From assembly GCA_900753315.1 (NCBI GenBank), contig CAADYP010000009.1:1-63291 (forward strand): DNA of 63,291 nucleotides, read 5' to 3'. This DNA comes from Clostridia bacterium (GTDB lineage: Bacteria; Bacillota; Clostridia; Christensenellales; UBA1242). The notes beneath the pieces are model-generated. The model had not been told where the DNA came from and ran no database searches. It was given only the letters and a program-made list of their open reading frames with translations. The position numbers were made by a program, and so were the translations under genes. Shown here one piece after another: positions 32,393-40,554 of the stretch (positions are counted from its first letter, which is position 1; each line of letters starts with the position of its first letter).

Positions 32393-33271
32393 TTAGCATT
32401 TTTCTGACAAATAAAGATTTTTCATAAAAACACTATCTTCCGCCATAGTGCCATCAGATTCACAAATGATATGACAACTCAAATCATTCTTAATCAAACA
32501 ATCACAAAGTGGTTCAAAATTTGGCCCATAGACATTGTCAGCAAAAGTCAAATGTTTAATTTCTCCCTTTGGTCCATATTCGATTTTTGAGAAGTGGACT
32601 TGAACATTTTTTGTTCTCTCTGCACCCAATTTTTCCATTGCATAATCAAAAATTTCTTGATAATCTTCAGCCGTTTTAAGAGTCCCTTGTGTGAGAGCAT
32701 TGATGTGTCCAAAATCAAAAGTAGGCATAAGTTTGTTTGAAATTGTGCAAAGGTCAATTATTTCTTTCCATGTGCCAATTTGCATAGATTTGCCCATCGT
32801 TTCAGGACAAATATACATATTTTCGCCAAGTTCTTTTTCAATTTCTGGCATAAATTCTTTAAAACGCTCCGTCATAAGATTGATTGCATCTTCTCTCGTC
32901 TGTTTCCCACAAGAGCCTGGATGAAAAACAAGTCTTGTTGCACCAAATGCATGCATAAATTTGATACCAGTTTTTATGTATCCTATTGACTTCTCATACA
33001 TCTCTTGGTCTGGATTTGCAAAATTGATAAAATACGGAGCATGGATTGATACTTCAATGCCATACTTCCTAAATTCTTCGCCAAGTTTTTCAGCAAGTTC
33101 GGTTTTCATTCTATAACCTTGTCCAAAACTATATTCAAACAAGTCAAGTCCACCCTCAAATTGCCTCTTTCCTTGCTCTGCCAACCATTTTGCCGTCTCC
33201 ATAGTTGATTTGTGACCTTGTTCATAAAATGACAAACTGTTTCCAGATGGTCCAAACAAAACTTTTCCCAT
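32393..33271 (-). CDS. Endonuclease IV-like TIM-barrel protein
   Basis: A 292-residue protein with the AP endonuclease IV barrel. Likely metal ligands are visible in HAPYFINFAN, LVFHPGS, ICPETMGK, FDFGHINA, VHFSKIE and the late ICESD. Sequence around these motifs departs from textbook Nfo, so it may act on other substrates. AGGAGG precedes the ATG. It is the last gene of the rimP-to-truB run, 17 bases after truB. Confidence 0.85.
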   Translation of the reverse strand: MGKVLFGPSGNSLSFYEQGHKSTMETAKWLAEQGKRQFEGGLDLFEYSFGQGYRMKTELAEKLGEEFRKYGIEVSIHAPYFINFANPDQEMYEKSIGYIKTGIKFMHAFGATRLVFHPGSCGKQTREDAINLMTERFKEFMPEIEKELGENMYICPETMGKSMQIGTWKEIIDLCTISNKLMPTFDFGHINALTQGTLKTAEDYQEIFDYAMEKLGAERTKNVQVHFSKIEYGPKGEIKHLTFADNVYGPNFEPLCDCLIKNDLSCHIICESDGTMAEDSVFMKNLYLSEKC

Positions 33272-33287
33272 ACAATCCTCCTAAAAA

Positions 33288-34157
33288 TCAAAATCTCAAT
33301 GTCAATTTGATAAATCCATCAGCAACCTGTCCAACTCCAAAAAACTTTCCAGAATTGTCATATAAACTATAATTTGAATTTTCAAACTTTGTTTTCAAAA
33401 TTTGACCATTAAGCAATTTTTCAATGTCACTGTCTGACACAACCTTTTTCTCATAATCAAAGACTTCATCACAAGAAATAAGTTTAAATTTTCCATTTTC
33501 AATATCTTCAAGTGTATAAGCATCTTTAAGTTTAAAACCACCACATCTAGTGCGTAGTATGCATTGCATACTACCATAAGTAGACAATAAGTTTGCCAAA
33601 TCTCTACATACACTTCTTATGTAAGTTCCACTTGAACAAGAGATTTCAAACTTAAAAATGTTTTTATCAAGTTTGCCCAAAAGTTTAAAATCAAAGATTT
33701 CAATTTCTTTTGGTTTTAGTTCAACAGTCTCACCTTTTCTCGCTTCTTTGTATGCCACCTTTCCGTTCACTTTTTTTGCAGAATAAAGTGGAGGCATTTG
33801 AAGTTGTTTCCCAACCATCTTTTTAATAGCATCTTCAACATCTTCGGTCTGTATGTCGCATTCTGCAGTTTTCAAAACTTGTCCTGCCATATCCAAAGTG
33901 TCTGTTTCGACACCAAAGACAAAAACAGTTTCATAAGTTTTGTCTTTATTCAAAAAATAATCAAAAAGTTTTGTTGCTTTGTTTACTGTCACAGGCAAAA
34001 GCCCAGCACCTTCCAAATCCAAAGTTCCCAAATGTCCACATTTGTCAGCATCCAAAGCATATTTAACGATATTGACAACCTTATTTGAAGAAAGACCAAC
34101 CGGCTTGTTTACCAGCAAAATCCCGCTATCAATAAAAGTTGGATTTCTTTTAGTCAT
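33288..34157 (-). CDS. truB: tRNA pseudouridine-55 synthase TruB
   Basis: Makes pseudouridine 55 in the T-arm. GHLGTLDLEGAGLLP holds the catalytic Asp47, and YSAKKVNGKVAYKEAR and the SSGTYIRSVCRDL motif are diagnostic; a PUA-like C-terminal part follows. Its ATG lies inside the end of nrnA (8-base overlap) with GGAG upstream. A perfect 9-bp inverted repeat occurs within the gene at 33555-33573 without disturbing the reading frame. Confidence 0.97.
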   Translation of the reverse strand: MTKRNPTFIDSGILLVNKPVGLSSNKVVNIVKYALDADKCGHLGTLDLEGAGLLPVTVNKATKLFDYFLNKDKTYETVFVFGVETDTLDMAGQVLKTAECDIQTEDVEDAIKKMVGKQLQMPPLYSAKKVNGKVAYKEARKGETVELKPKEIEIFDFKLLGKLDKNIFKFEISCSSGTYIRSVCRDLANLLSTYGSMQCILRTRCGGFKLKDAYTLEDIENGKFKLISCDEVFDYEKKVVSDSDIEKLLNGQILKTKFENSNYSLYDNSGKFFGVGQVADGFIKLTLRF

Positions 34158-35124
34158 TCAACAACTCCTTTGACCAAGCCTTAATCTTTCTTTTAAGTTC
34201 TGATTTTGAAACAAAAATTTCAAACGCTGATGCATTTATATGTCCACCGCCACCTTGTTTTTCAGAAATAAGCAAAGTGTTTATTCCTTTTTGAGAACGC
34301 ATACTTACTTTATAATAATTCTTTGAATACTCCATGCATATGAAAGATACTTCTACACCTTTGATTCTCACAAGTTCATTTGAAAAAGTTTTAACATCTT
34401 CTTGAACAGCATGCATTTTTCTCAAATCTCTTAATGTGAAAATAGCATAAATCGCTCTTCCATCAACTTCATAACAAAGATTGTTGAGCAAAAATTTGTT
34501 GATTGCAATTTGTTCTTTTGTTTGGTATCTATACAAATAGTCATAAACCATTTGTATTTCAGCCTTTTTATCCATCAAAAAGAGTGCAGTTTCAAACACT
34601 CGCCTATTCAAATTGTTATGCAAAAATCTGTCTGTGTCACCCATCAAACCAGTGTATAAATAAGTTGCAATCTTTGGAGTAATTTCAAGACCTTCTTCTT
34701 CAGCAAATTCGGTCAAGATTTCACAGTTTGCTGCATAATCATGCTTAATCAAATATTGTTCTGTAGGCAAAATGTCATTTTCTGCTATGCAATGATGGTC
34801 AATAACAATCACATTTTTGCTCTTCAAAAACTCTTCAATAAAACAATCTTCTAGTCTTGTTACAAGATGCATATCAAGCATAAACACCAAATCATAATCA
34901 CTTGCATGAAAATCTGTTTTGATTTCATCCAAAGGGAAAATGTGGTCAAGATATCCTTCTCTGTCTTTTTTTGCAAAAATATCAGCATTTTTGCCCAAAT
35001 TATGACAAAACTCTCTCATAGCAAACATCGAGCCATAAGCATCTGGGTCTGCGTTTTTATGTGCAAAAATTGCGATATTTTGAGCAGATTTGATTTTTGA
35101 TAAGATTTCATTACTTGTTATCAT
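34150..35124 (-). CDS. nrnA: DHH/DHHA1 phosphoesterase, NrnA-type
   Basis: A 324-residue bifunctional oligoribonuclease/pAp-phosphatase type protein. Motifs include AHKNADPDAYGS (motif I), the DHH triad (about 109-111) and the DHHA1 GGGGHINAS glycine loop near the C-terminus. NrnA clears nano-RNAs and 3'-phosphoadenosine 5'-phosphate. AAGGGG six bases upstream selects the ATG at 35124, giving a 14-base overlap with rbfA. The rbfA-nrnA-truB order is common in Firmicutes. Confidence 0.93.
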   Translation of the reverse strand: MITSNEILSKIKSAQNIAIFAHKNADPDAYGSMFAMREFCHNLGKNADIFAKKDREGYLDHIFPLDEIKTDFHASDYDLVFMLDMHLVTRLEDCFIEEFLKSKNVIVIDHHCIAENDILPTEQYLIKHDYAANCEILTEFAEEEGLEITPKIATYLYTGLMGDTDRFLHNNLNRRVFETALFLMDKKAEIQMVYDYLYRYQTKEQIAINKFLLNNLCYEVDGRAIYAIFTLRDLRKMHAVQEDVKTFSNELVRIKGVEVSFICMEYSKNYYKVSMRSQKGINTLLISEKQGGGGHINASAFEIFVSKSELKRKIKAWSKELLND

Positions 35125-35485
35125 CAGAATCCCCTTCATCTTCAGCAGGAATATTCAAACTTCTCAAAATTTCTTCAACACGGATTGCACTCAAGGTGCT
35201 CTTATCAACAACAAAATTGATTTTTGGCACTTGTGGCATATCAACCATTTTTGCAAGTTCTCTTTTGATAAAACCTTCGCTCTTTTGCAAAACCCTTGTT
35301 ACTTCACTGGCTTCTTCAATGTTTAAAACACTAACTTTTGCCTTGCAATATTTAAAATCAGGTGTAACATTTACATCTGTAATGCTTACAATTTTATTTA
35401 AACGAGGGTCATTCATTTTTGTGTGAACGATTTCGATTAAACATCTTTGAATTTCTGCATTTGCTCTTTCCATTCTAGTATTCAT
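35111..35485 (-). CDS. rbfA: Ribosome-binding factor A
   Basis: A 124-residue type II KH-like protein that aids 16S 5'-end maturation and cold adaptation. It carries RANAEIQRCLIEIVHTKMNDPRL and the strand VTPDFKYCKAKVSVL, typical of the family. An acidic tail follows. It lies between infB and nrnA with AAAGGAG upstream. Confidence 0.95.
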   Translation of the reverse strand: MNTRMERANAEIQRCLIEIVHTKMNDPRLNKIVSITDVNVTPDFKYCKAKVSVLNIEEASEVTRVLQKSEGFIKRELAKMVDMPQVPKINFVVDKSTLSAIRVEEILRSLNIPAEDEGDSDDNK

Positions 35486-35535
35486 AATTTGCTCCTTTTA
35501 AACAAGAAAGGGGCTTTAAAACACCCCTTCCAATT

Positions 35536-38166
35536 TTAATCTACTTTGATTTGTTGTTTTAAATAGCATTCAATAATGTCGCCTTCTTGGAAATCAATAT
35601 TGTCTTTAAGTTTGATACCACATTCAAATCCTTTGGCAACTTCACTCTTTTCATCTTTAACAATCTTCATAGATTCAATAGTGCTTTCACCAATAATTTC
35701 GCCTTTACGTTTAACTTTTGCAATACCATTTCTTTGCATCTTGCCATCAAGAACATAGCTTCCAGCAACTCTACCGGCAGATGAAAGTTTGAAAATAACT
35801 CTAACTTCAGCACTACCAAGATATTTTTCTTCATATTTGATTGCCATCATACCCTTTGAAAGTCTTGTGACTTGGTCAACTACTTCATAAATGATTTTTG
35901 ACTCAATAACTTGAACTTTCAAACTGTCAGCCATTTGCATTGTCTTGTTTGGAGTTTTAATGTTGAACGCAACAATAATAGCCCCAGTTGTTTGAGCGAG
36001 CAAGATGTCACTTTCTGTGATAGCACCTGCTGCACTATGCAAACAAACAACCTTGACTTCATCATTTCTAATTGCTTCCAAAGATGCCTTCAACGCTTCA
36101 ACAGAACCTTGAGTATCAGCTTTGAGAATGATGTTGAGATTTTTAAGGCTTCCTTCATGAACACGAGACATAAAGTCGTCAGCACTAACACCAGATGTGT
36201 GTTTTGCTCTCTCTTGTTTAATTTTGTTGATACGTTCGTTGATGACTTGTTTTGACAAACTTTCTTCAACTGCATAAACAGCATCACCAGAGTTTGGAAC
36301 TTCGTTGAATCCCATAACTTCGACTGGTGTTGAAGGTCCAGCTTTCTTCAAAGGTTTGCCGTTTTCGTCAAACATTGCCTTAACCTTTCCGAAAGTAATA
36401 CCAGACATAATTGAATCTCCAATTTTCAATGTTCCGTTTTGAACAAGAACTGTTGCAACAGCACCTCTGTTTTTGTCAAGTTCAGCTTCAATAACTGTTC
36501 CTGTTGCCATTTTGTTTGGATTTGCTTTCAAATCTTCCATTTCTGCAACAAGCAAAATCATCTTTTTGAGTTCGTCAAGTCCCATGCCTGTCTTGGCAGA
36601 AATAGGAACACAAATTGCATCTCCACCCCATTCTTCTGGAAGAACATCATGTTCTGCAAGCTGTTGTTTTACTCTATCAGGATTTGCTTCTGGTTTATCC
36701 ATTTTGTTTATAGCCACAATCATAGGCACCTTTGCTGCTTTGATGTGGTCAATCGCTTCAATAGTTTGTGGCATAATTCCATCATCAGCAGCCACAACCA
36801 AAATTGCGATATCAGTTACTTCTGCACCTCTGGCACGCATTGAAGTAAATGCAGCATGTCCAGGCGTATCAATAAAAGTGATTTTTTCGCCATTAAATGA
36901 AATTTGATAAGCACCAATCTTTTGTGTGATGCCACCAGCTTCTCCAAGCACAACATTGGTCTTTCTAAATGCATCCAAAAGAGAAGTTTTTCCATGGTCA
37001 ACATGCCCCATAACAGTGACAACTGGTGGTCTCTTGGCAAGATCTTTGTCGTCATCAGTTTCTTTTGAAGCATCGAGCAATTTTTCTTCGTAAGTCTTGT
37101 CAAGTTTAAGTTCAAGTGTAACTCCGAATTCGCTTGCAACAAGTTCACAAGTGTCAAAATCAATTGTGCTGTTGATTGTTGCCATAATGCCCAAAAGCAT
37201 CAATTTTTTAACGATTTCTGCGACTGGTTTTCCAATCTTTTCACTCAATTCTTTTACAGTGATTTCTCTTGAAGTAAGAACAGCATTTGTAATTGTTGGA
37301 GCCACGATTGTTTCAACTTCTTTCTTCTTCTTGATAAGTTTTCTAGAACCCATCGTTGTTTCTTCAAAGCCTTCTTCATCCATAACAAGAATGTTGTTTT
37401 GTTTTGCAAAACCAGCTTTTTGTCTTGCACTAACCTTCTTTGTTTCATCAATGTTTCTTCTTTGTTTGTTTTTGTTTCCAAAGTTTCTTTCAGGTTGAGC
37501 CAAAACTGAACTACTTTCAGTTGGAGTAGCTACGAAAGATTTGAAATTATTTGCTTTTGTTGAAACAAATGATTTTGCTCCGTTTGGTCTGTTTTGACCA
37601 TTTCTATTTCCAAATTGTCCACCATTCTGGTTACGGTTGAAGTTTCCATTGCCACCAGCAAAGTTGCCATTGCCTCTTGGTGCAAATCTGTTTCCTTGTT
37701 GTCCATTTTGACCAATTTGTCCGTTTCTATTAAATCCACTATTTTGACGATTGCCATAATTGTTGTTATAACCGCCACCTTGGTTGTTGTTTCTTTGGAA
37801 TCTGTTATTATTTTGTCCGTCAAATTTACGGAAATTGTTGTTTTGGTTGTTTCCTTGTGAGAAAATTTTTGGCTCTTCTTTCTTCTTTTCTTGTGCCAAT
37901 CTTTCCTTTTCAAGTTCAACAGCTTTTGCCTTTTCTGCTTTTTCTCTTTTAGCCTCTTCCTCTTTTGCTTTTTCAAGTTCGAGTCTCTTTTTTTCTTCTT
38001 CTTGCTGTTGCTTTATTTGCAACTTTGATTTTTGATCTTGAACAGATTTTGAAAAAGCGTCAATATCAGTCTTTGCTTGCTTTATGGACAATAATAAATT
38101 CTGCAAAGAGCCGTCCCTTTGTATGTTGTTTATTGTTTTAAGTGCGTTGAGTTGTTGTGTTGCCAA
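35536..38166 (-). CDS. infB: Translation initiation factor IF-2
   Basis: An 876-residue IF-2, which places fMet-tRNA on the ribosome. The N-terminal extension has a Lys/Glu/Gln-rich coiled coil (about 50-100) and an unusual Asn/Gly/Gln/Arg-rich tract (105-195). After the IF2_N domain (about 300-350) comes the GTPase with GHVDHGKT (387-394), DTPGHAAF and NKMDKP, then domains II-IV. The start is a TTG with GGAG seven bases upstream. It is the centre of the nusA-infB operon. Confidence 0.97.
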   Translation of the reverse strand: MATQQLNALKTINNIQRDGSLQNLLLSIKQAKTDIDAFSKSVQDQKSKLQIKQQQEEEKKRLELEKAKEEEAKREKAEKAKAVELEKERLAQEKKKEEPKIFSQGNNQNNNFRKFDGQNNNRFQRNNNQGGGYNNNYGNRQNSGFNRNGQIGQNGQQGNRFAPRGNGNFAGGNGNFNRNQNGGQFGNRNGQNRPNGAKSFVSTKANNFKSFVATPTESSSVLAQPERNFGNKNKQRRNIDETKKVSARQKAGFAKQNNILVMDEEGFEETTMGSRKLIKKKKEVETIVAPTITNAVLTSREITVKELSEKIGKPVAEIVKKLMLLGIMATINSTIDFDTCELVASEFGVTLELKLDKTYEEKLLDASKETDDDKDLAKRPPVVTVMGHVDHGKTSLLDAFRKTNVVLGEAGGITQKIGAYQISFNGEKITFIDTPGHAAFTSMRARGAEVTDIAILVVAADDGIMPQTIEAIDHIKAAKVPMIVAINKMDKPEANPDRVKQQLAEHDVLPEEWGGDAICVPISAKTGMGLDELKKMILLVAEMEDLKANPNKMATGTVIEAELDKNRGAVATVLVQNGTLKIGDSIMSGITFGKVKAMFDENGKPLKKAGPSTPVEVMGFNEVPNSGDAVYAVEESLSKQVINERINKIKQERAKHTSGVSADDFMSRVHEGSLKNLNIILKADTQGSVEALKASLEAIRNDEVKVVCLHSAAGAITESDILLAQTTGAIIVAFNIKTPNKTMQMADSLKVQVIESKIIYEVVDQVTRLSKGMMAIKYEEKYLGSAEVRVIFKLSSAGRVAGSYVLDGKMQRNGIAKVKRKGEIIGESTIESMKIVKDEKSEVAKGFECGIKLKDNIDFQEGDIIECYLKQQIKVD

Positions 38167-38167
38167 A

Positions 38168-38458
38168 TTATTCTCCTTTTATCAAACATTCAATGATGTT
38201 GTCGCTTATTGATTTATTTTTTATTCCTACAACTTTGCAATTTTCTATTGCAGTCGCCTTGTCAAGTCCGGCAATCTGAAACATTGGAATGTTTCTCTTC
38301 TCTGCCAAAAATTTTGTTTCTCTCAAAAGCGATTTCCCTGCATTATTGTCGCAAAGAAGCAAATAAAGTTTTTTGTCATATTTTTTCAGGTTGTCCTGTC
38401 CAATAATGACAAAACCTGCTTTGCGCGCTATTGAAACAAGTCCATCAATCTTTCTCAA
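38168..38458 (-). CDS. ylxQ: L7Ae-like RNA-binding protein YlxQ
   Basis: A 96-residue L7Ae/L30e-fold protein with GLVSIARKAGFVIIGQDNLKK and LLLCDNNAGKSLLRETKFLAEKRN, expected to bind kink-turn RNA. ylxR-ylxQ always sit between nusA and infB in Firmicutes. No ATG is suitable. I prefer TTG at 38458 (GGAG six bases upstream, 14-base overlap with ylxR) over TTG at 38470. Confidence 0.88.
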   Translation of the reverse strand: MRKIDGLVSIARKAGFVIIGQDNLKKYDKKLYLLLCDNNAGKSLLRETKFLAEKRNIPMFQIAGLDKATAIENCKVVGIKNKSISDNIIECLIKGE

Positions 38459-38714
38459 TCTCTTCTCCAATCATTTCATAGACATTTTGTGGCACTTCGC
38501 ATTTGAAAGCCCTATTCAAGGCCTTTGTCTTAACAAGTTTAGCAAAACATTCTTTTGATTTGCAAACGTATGCGCCTCTGCCATTTGCTTTTCCGGTTTT
38601 ATCAACAAAGATTTCGCCATCTTTGTTTTTAACAATTCTAAGAAGTGTCTTTTTGTCACTTTGACCTCGACAAACAACACACATTCTTATTTTTTCTTTT
38701 GGTTTATTCTGCAT
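38445..38714 (-). CDS. ylxR: YlxR/RnpM RNA-binding protein
   Basis: An 89-residue member of the YlxR family, shown in Bacillus to bind RNase P RNA (RnpM). RMCVVCRGQSDKKTLLRIV, GRGAYVC and CFAKLVKTKALNRAFK are the family blocks. The ATG at 38714 has GAGG seven bases upstream; the in-frame TTG before it does not. It lies between nusA and ylxQ. Confidence 0.93.
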   Translation of the reverse strand: MQNKPKEKIRMCVVCRGQSDKKTLLRIVKNKDGEIFVDKTGKANGRGAYVCKSKECFAKLVKTKALNRAFKCEVPQNVYEMIGEEIEKD

Positions 38715-38735
38715 AAACAAACCTCACTTTCTATT

Positions 38736-39923
38736 TTATTTGTTTTCAGAATCGTCTAGACTATCAAATTCGTTGTCGATAGGTTCAAGTTCTTCCAAAT
38801 CTCCCATATCAAAAGATGTGTCATCTGAAAGTTCTGTAAGTTCATATTCTGTTTCTGTGTTGTCAACTTCTGTGTTTGCAGGCTTAAGGAAACTTTCTGG
38901 TTTAACATCAATTTTCCAACCAGTGAGCTTTGCTGCCAATCTAACATTTTGTCCAGATCTCCCAATAGCCAAAGACAACTTGTCGTCAGGAACGATAACT
39001 TGTGACATATTCAAACTGTCATTTGTTTCTACTGACAAAACTTTTGCTGGACTCAAAGCTCTTGCAATATATTCAAGTGGATCGCTTGAATATTCAACAA
39101 GGTCAATTTTTTCACCATTAAGTTCGTTGACAATAGTGTTGATTCTTATTCCCCTGTTTCCTACGCAAGCACCAATTGCGTCAATATTTGGTCTTTCTGT
39201 GTAAACAGCAACCTTTGCTCTGTTTCCTGGGTCACGAGCGATGTTTTTGATTTTAACTTCTCCGCTTGCGATTTCTGGAATTTCCAATTCAAACAATTTT
39301 CTAACAAATCCAATGTTGCTTCTTGAAACTTGAATTTGTGGACCATGGAAAGAATCTTTGATTTTCTTTACATAAACCTTAACTTTGTCGCCGATATTGA
39401 ATTTGTCGCCAGGGATTTGGTCATTTTTCATCATAACGCCTTCAGTGTTTGTTCCTGCAATTTGGACATAAACATTGTCGCCATCAATACGCTTAACAAC
39501 TGTTGTCAAAAGTTCGTCTTCTTTTGATGCAAGTTCGCTGATAGCATTTTGTCTTTCCATTTCTCTAAGTTTTTGCATAACAACTTGCTTTGCAGTTTGA
39601 GCGGCAATTCTTCCAAAATCTTTTGTAGATTCTTCAACTGCAACAATGTCGCCTACTTTATAAGATTTTTTAAGTTCTCTTGCGTCAGCCAAAGAGATCT
39701 CTTTGTCCAAATCTTCTGGTTCTGCAACAACAGTCTTATAAGAATAAATTTTGATTGTGTTTCTTTCAGGATAAAGTTTTACCATTGCTGACTTTGCTTC
39801 GCCATACATCTTTTTGTATGCAGAAGTAAGTGCTGTTTCCAATGTTTGAATAAACACATCCTTATCAATGTTTTTCTCTGTTTCAAGTTCGTCAAGTGCT
39901 TTAAAAAAGTCTTTATTTACCAT
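38736..39923 (-). CDS. nusA: Transcription termination/antitermination factor NusA
   Basis: A 395-residue NusA that binds RNA polymerase and RNA at pauses and terminators. It has the N-terminal RNAP-binding domain (1-125), an S1 domain (about 135-200) and KH1/KH2 (about 230-345) with GACVGNRGIRIN and IGRSGQNVRLA GxxG loops, plus an acidic tail rich in Asp/Glu/Ser. It follows rimP by 14 bases. Its relevance to the Rho-like protein at 14009-15193 is only contextual. Confidence 0.97.
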   Translation of the reverse strand: MVNKDFFKALDELETEKNIDKDVFIQTLETALTSAYKKMYGEAKSAMVKLYPERNTIKIYSYKTVVAEPEDLDKEISLADARELKKSYKVGDIVAVEESTKDFGRIAAQTAKQVVMQKLREMERQNAISELASKEDELLTTVVKRIDGDNVYVQIAGTNTEGVMMKNDQIPGDKFNIGDKVKVYVKKIKDSFHGPQIQVSRSNIGFVRKLFELEIPEIASGEVKIKNIARDPGNRAKVAVYTERPNIDAIGACVGNRGIRINTIVNELNGEKIDLVEYSSDPLEYIARALSPAKVLSVETNDSLNMSQVIVPDDKLSLAIGRSGQNVRLAAKLTGWKIDVKPESFLKPANTEVDNTETEYELTELSDDTSFDMGDLEELEPIDNEFDSLDDSENK

Positions 39924-39937
39924 TTTTTGATTTCTCC

Positions 39938-40396
39938 TTAAAATTTAATAACAAGTTTAATTGAGGCAATTTTGTCGCGTTGTAAAACAATTTCACCTTT
40001 TGCAGATTGAAGTTTGATTTCTTTTTCATCAAATGCTTTCAAAACTCCAGTAAAAAGTTTTTGTCCGTCAAGTTTTGCAAACAATGTCACATCAACTTCA
40101 TTTTCAAGATTTCTCTTCAAATCTCTATCAGTTTTGAGCGGTCTATCAAGTCCTGGCGAACTTACCACCAATGTGTAAGGTTTGTCGTCAGTTGGATTGA
40201 TTTCGTCCAAAATTGGGTCAATCTTTTTGTTTACCAATTCACAATCATCAATGGTCACACCGTCTTCTTTGTCAATAGTGAAAATCAAAGACATTCCGCC
40301 ATTTTCTTTTTCATAACTGACTTCGACAAGTTCATAACCCATCTCTTCAATTATTGGTCTAATTTTTTCTTCGCAAATCTGTTTTACCTTTGCCAT
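39938..40396 (-). CDS. rimP: Ribosome maturation factor RimP
   Basis: A 152-residue 30S assembly factor with ELVEVSYEKENGGMSLIFTID, YTLVVSSPGLDRPLKTDRD and a C-terminal SH3-like barrel. GGAGG four bases before the ATG at 40396 fixes the start; the upstream ATG at 40417 overlaps that area. It is the first gene after the promoter at 40468-40496 and leads the nusA-infB operon. Confidence 0.95.
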   Translation of the reverse strand: MAKVKQICEEKIRPIIEEMGYELVEVSYEKENGGMSLIFTIDKEDGVTIDDCELVNKKIDPILDEINPTDDKPYTLVVSSPGLDRPLKTDRDLKRNLENEVDVTLFAKLDGQKLFTGVLKAFDEKEIKLQSAKGEIVLQRDKIASIKLVIKF

Positions 40397-40427
40397 AAAA
40401 CCTCCAAAATTGTCCACTTAATACAAA

Positions 40428-40450
40428 GAGTGAGCAAACTTTGCCCACTC
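40428..40450 (-). promoter_or_regulatory. Hairpin in the rimP-nusA leader
   Basis: GAGTGGGCAAA/TTTGCTCACTC forms an 11-bp stem with a mismatch, between promoter and ribosome site, followed by TTTGTATT. It could be an attenuator or an RNA stability element. The weak T-run argues against strong termination. Confidence 0.45.
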
Positions 40451-40467
40451 CTTGTCAAGATATAGTT

Positions 40468-40496
40468 ATTATAACCTAAATATTTATAAAAAGCAA
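40468..40496 (-). promoter_or_regulatory. Promoter of the rimP-nusA-infB operon
   Basis: TTGCTT (40496-40491), 17 bases, TATAAT (40473-40468). Confidence 0.8.
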
Positions 40497-40554
40497 GACA
40501 ATTTACACCAAAAAACTGAAATTGTTGTGCCTTTTTTATGCAAAAGTGGCGATT

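Noticed and set aside
37594..37976. Long open frames opposite the IF-2 low-complexity tract
   Set aside because: They result from repetitive Asn/Gly/Gln codons and have no start signals.
40397..40554. Possible frameshifted remainder of polC after the exonuclease gene
   Set aside because: Only 158 bases separate the stop from rimP, and they hold the rimP promoter and hairpin. There is no room for PHP or polymerase domains.
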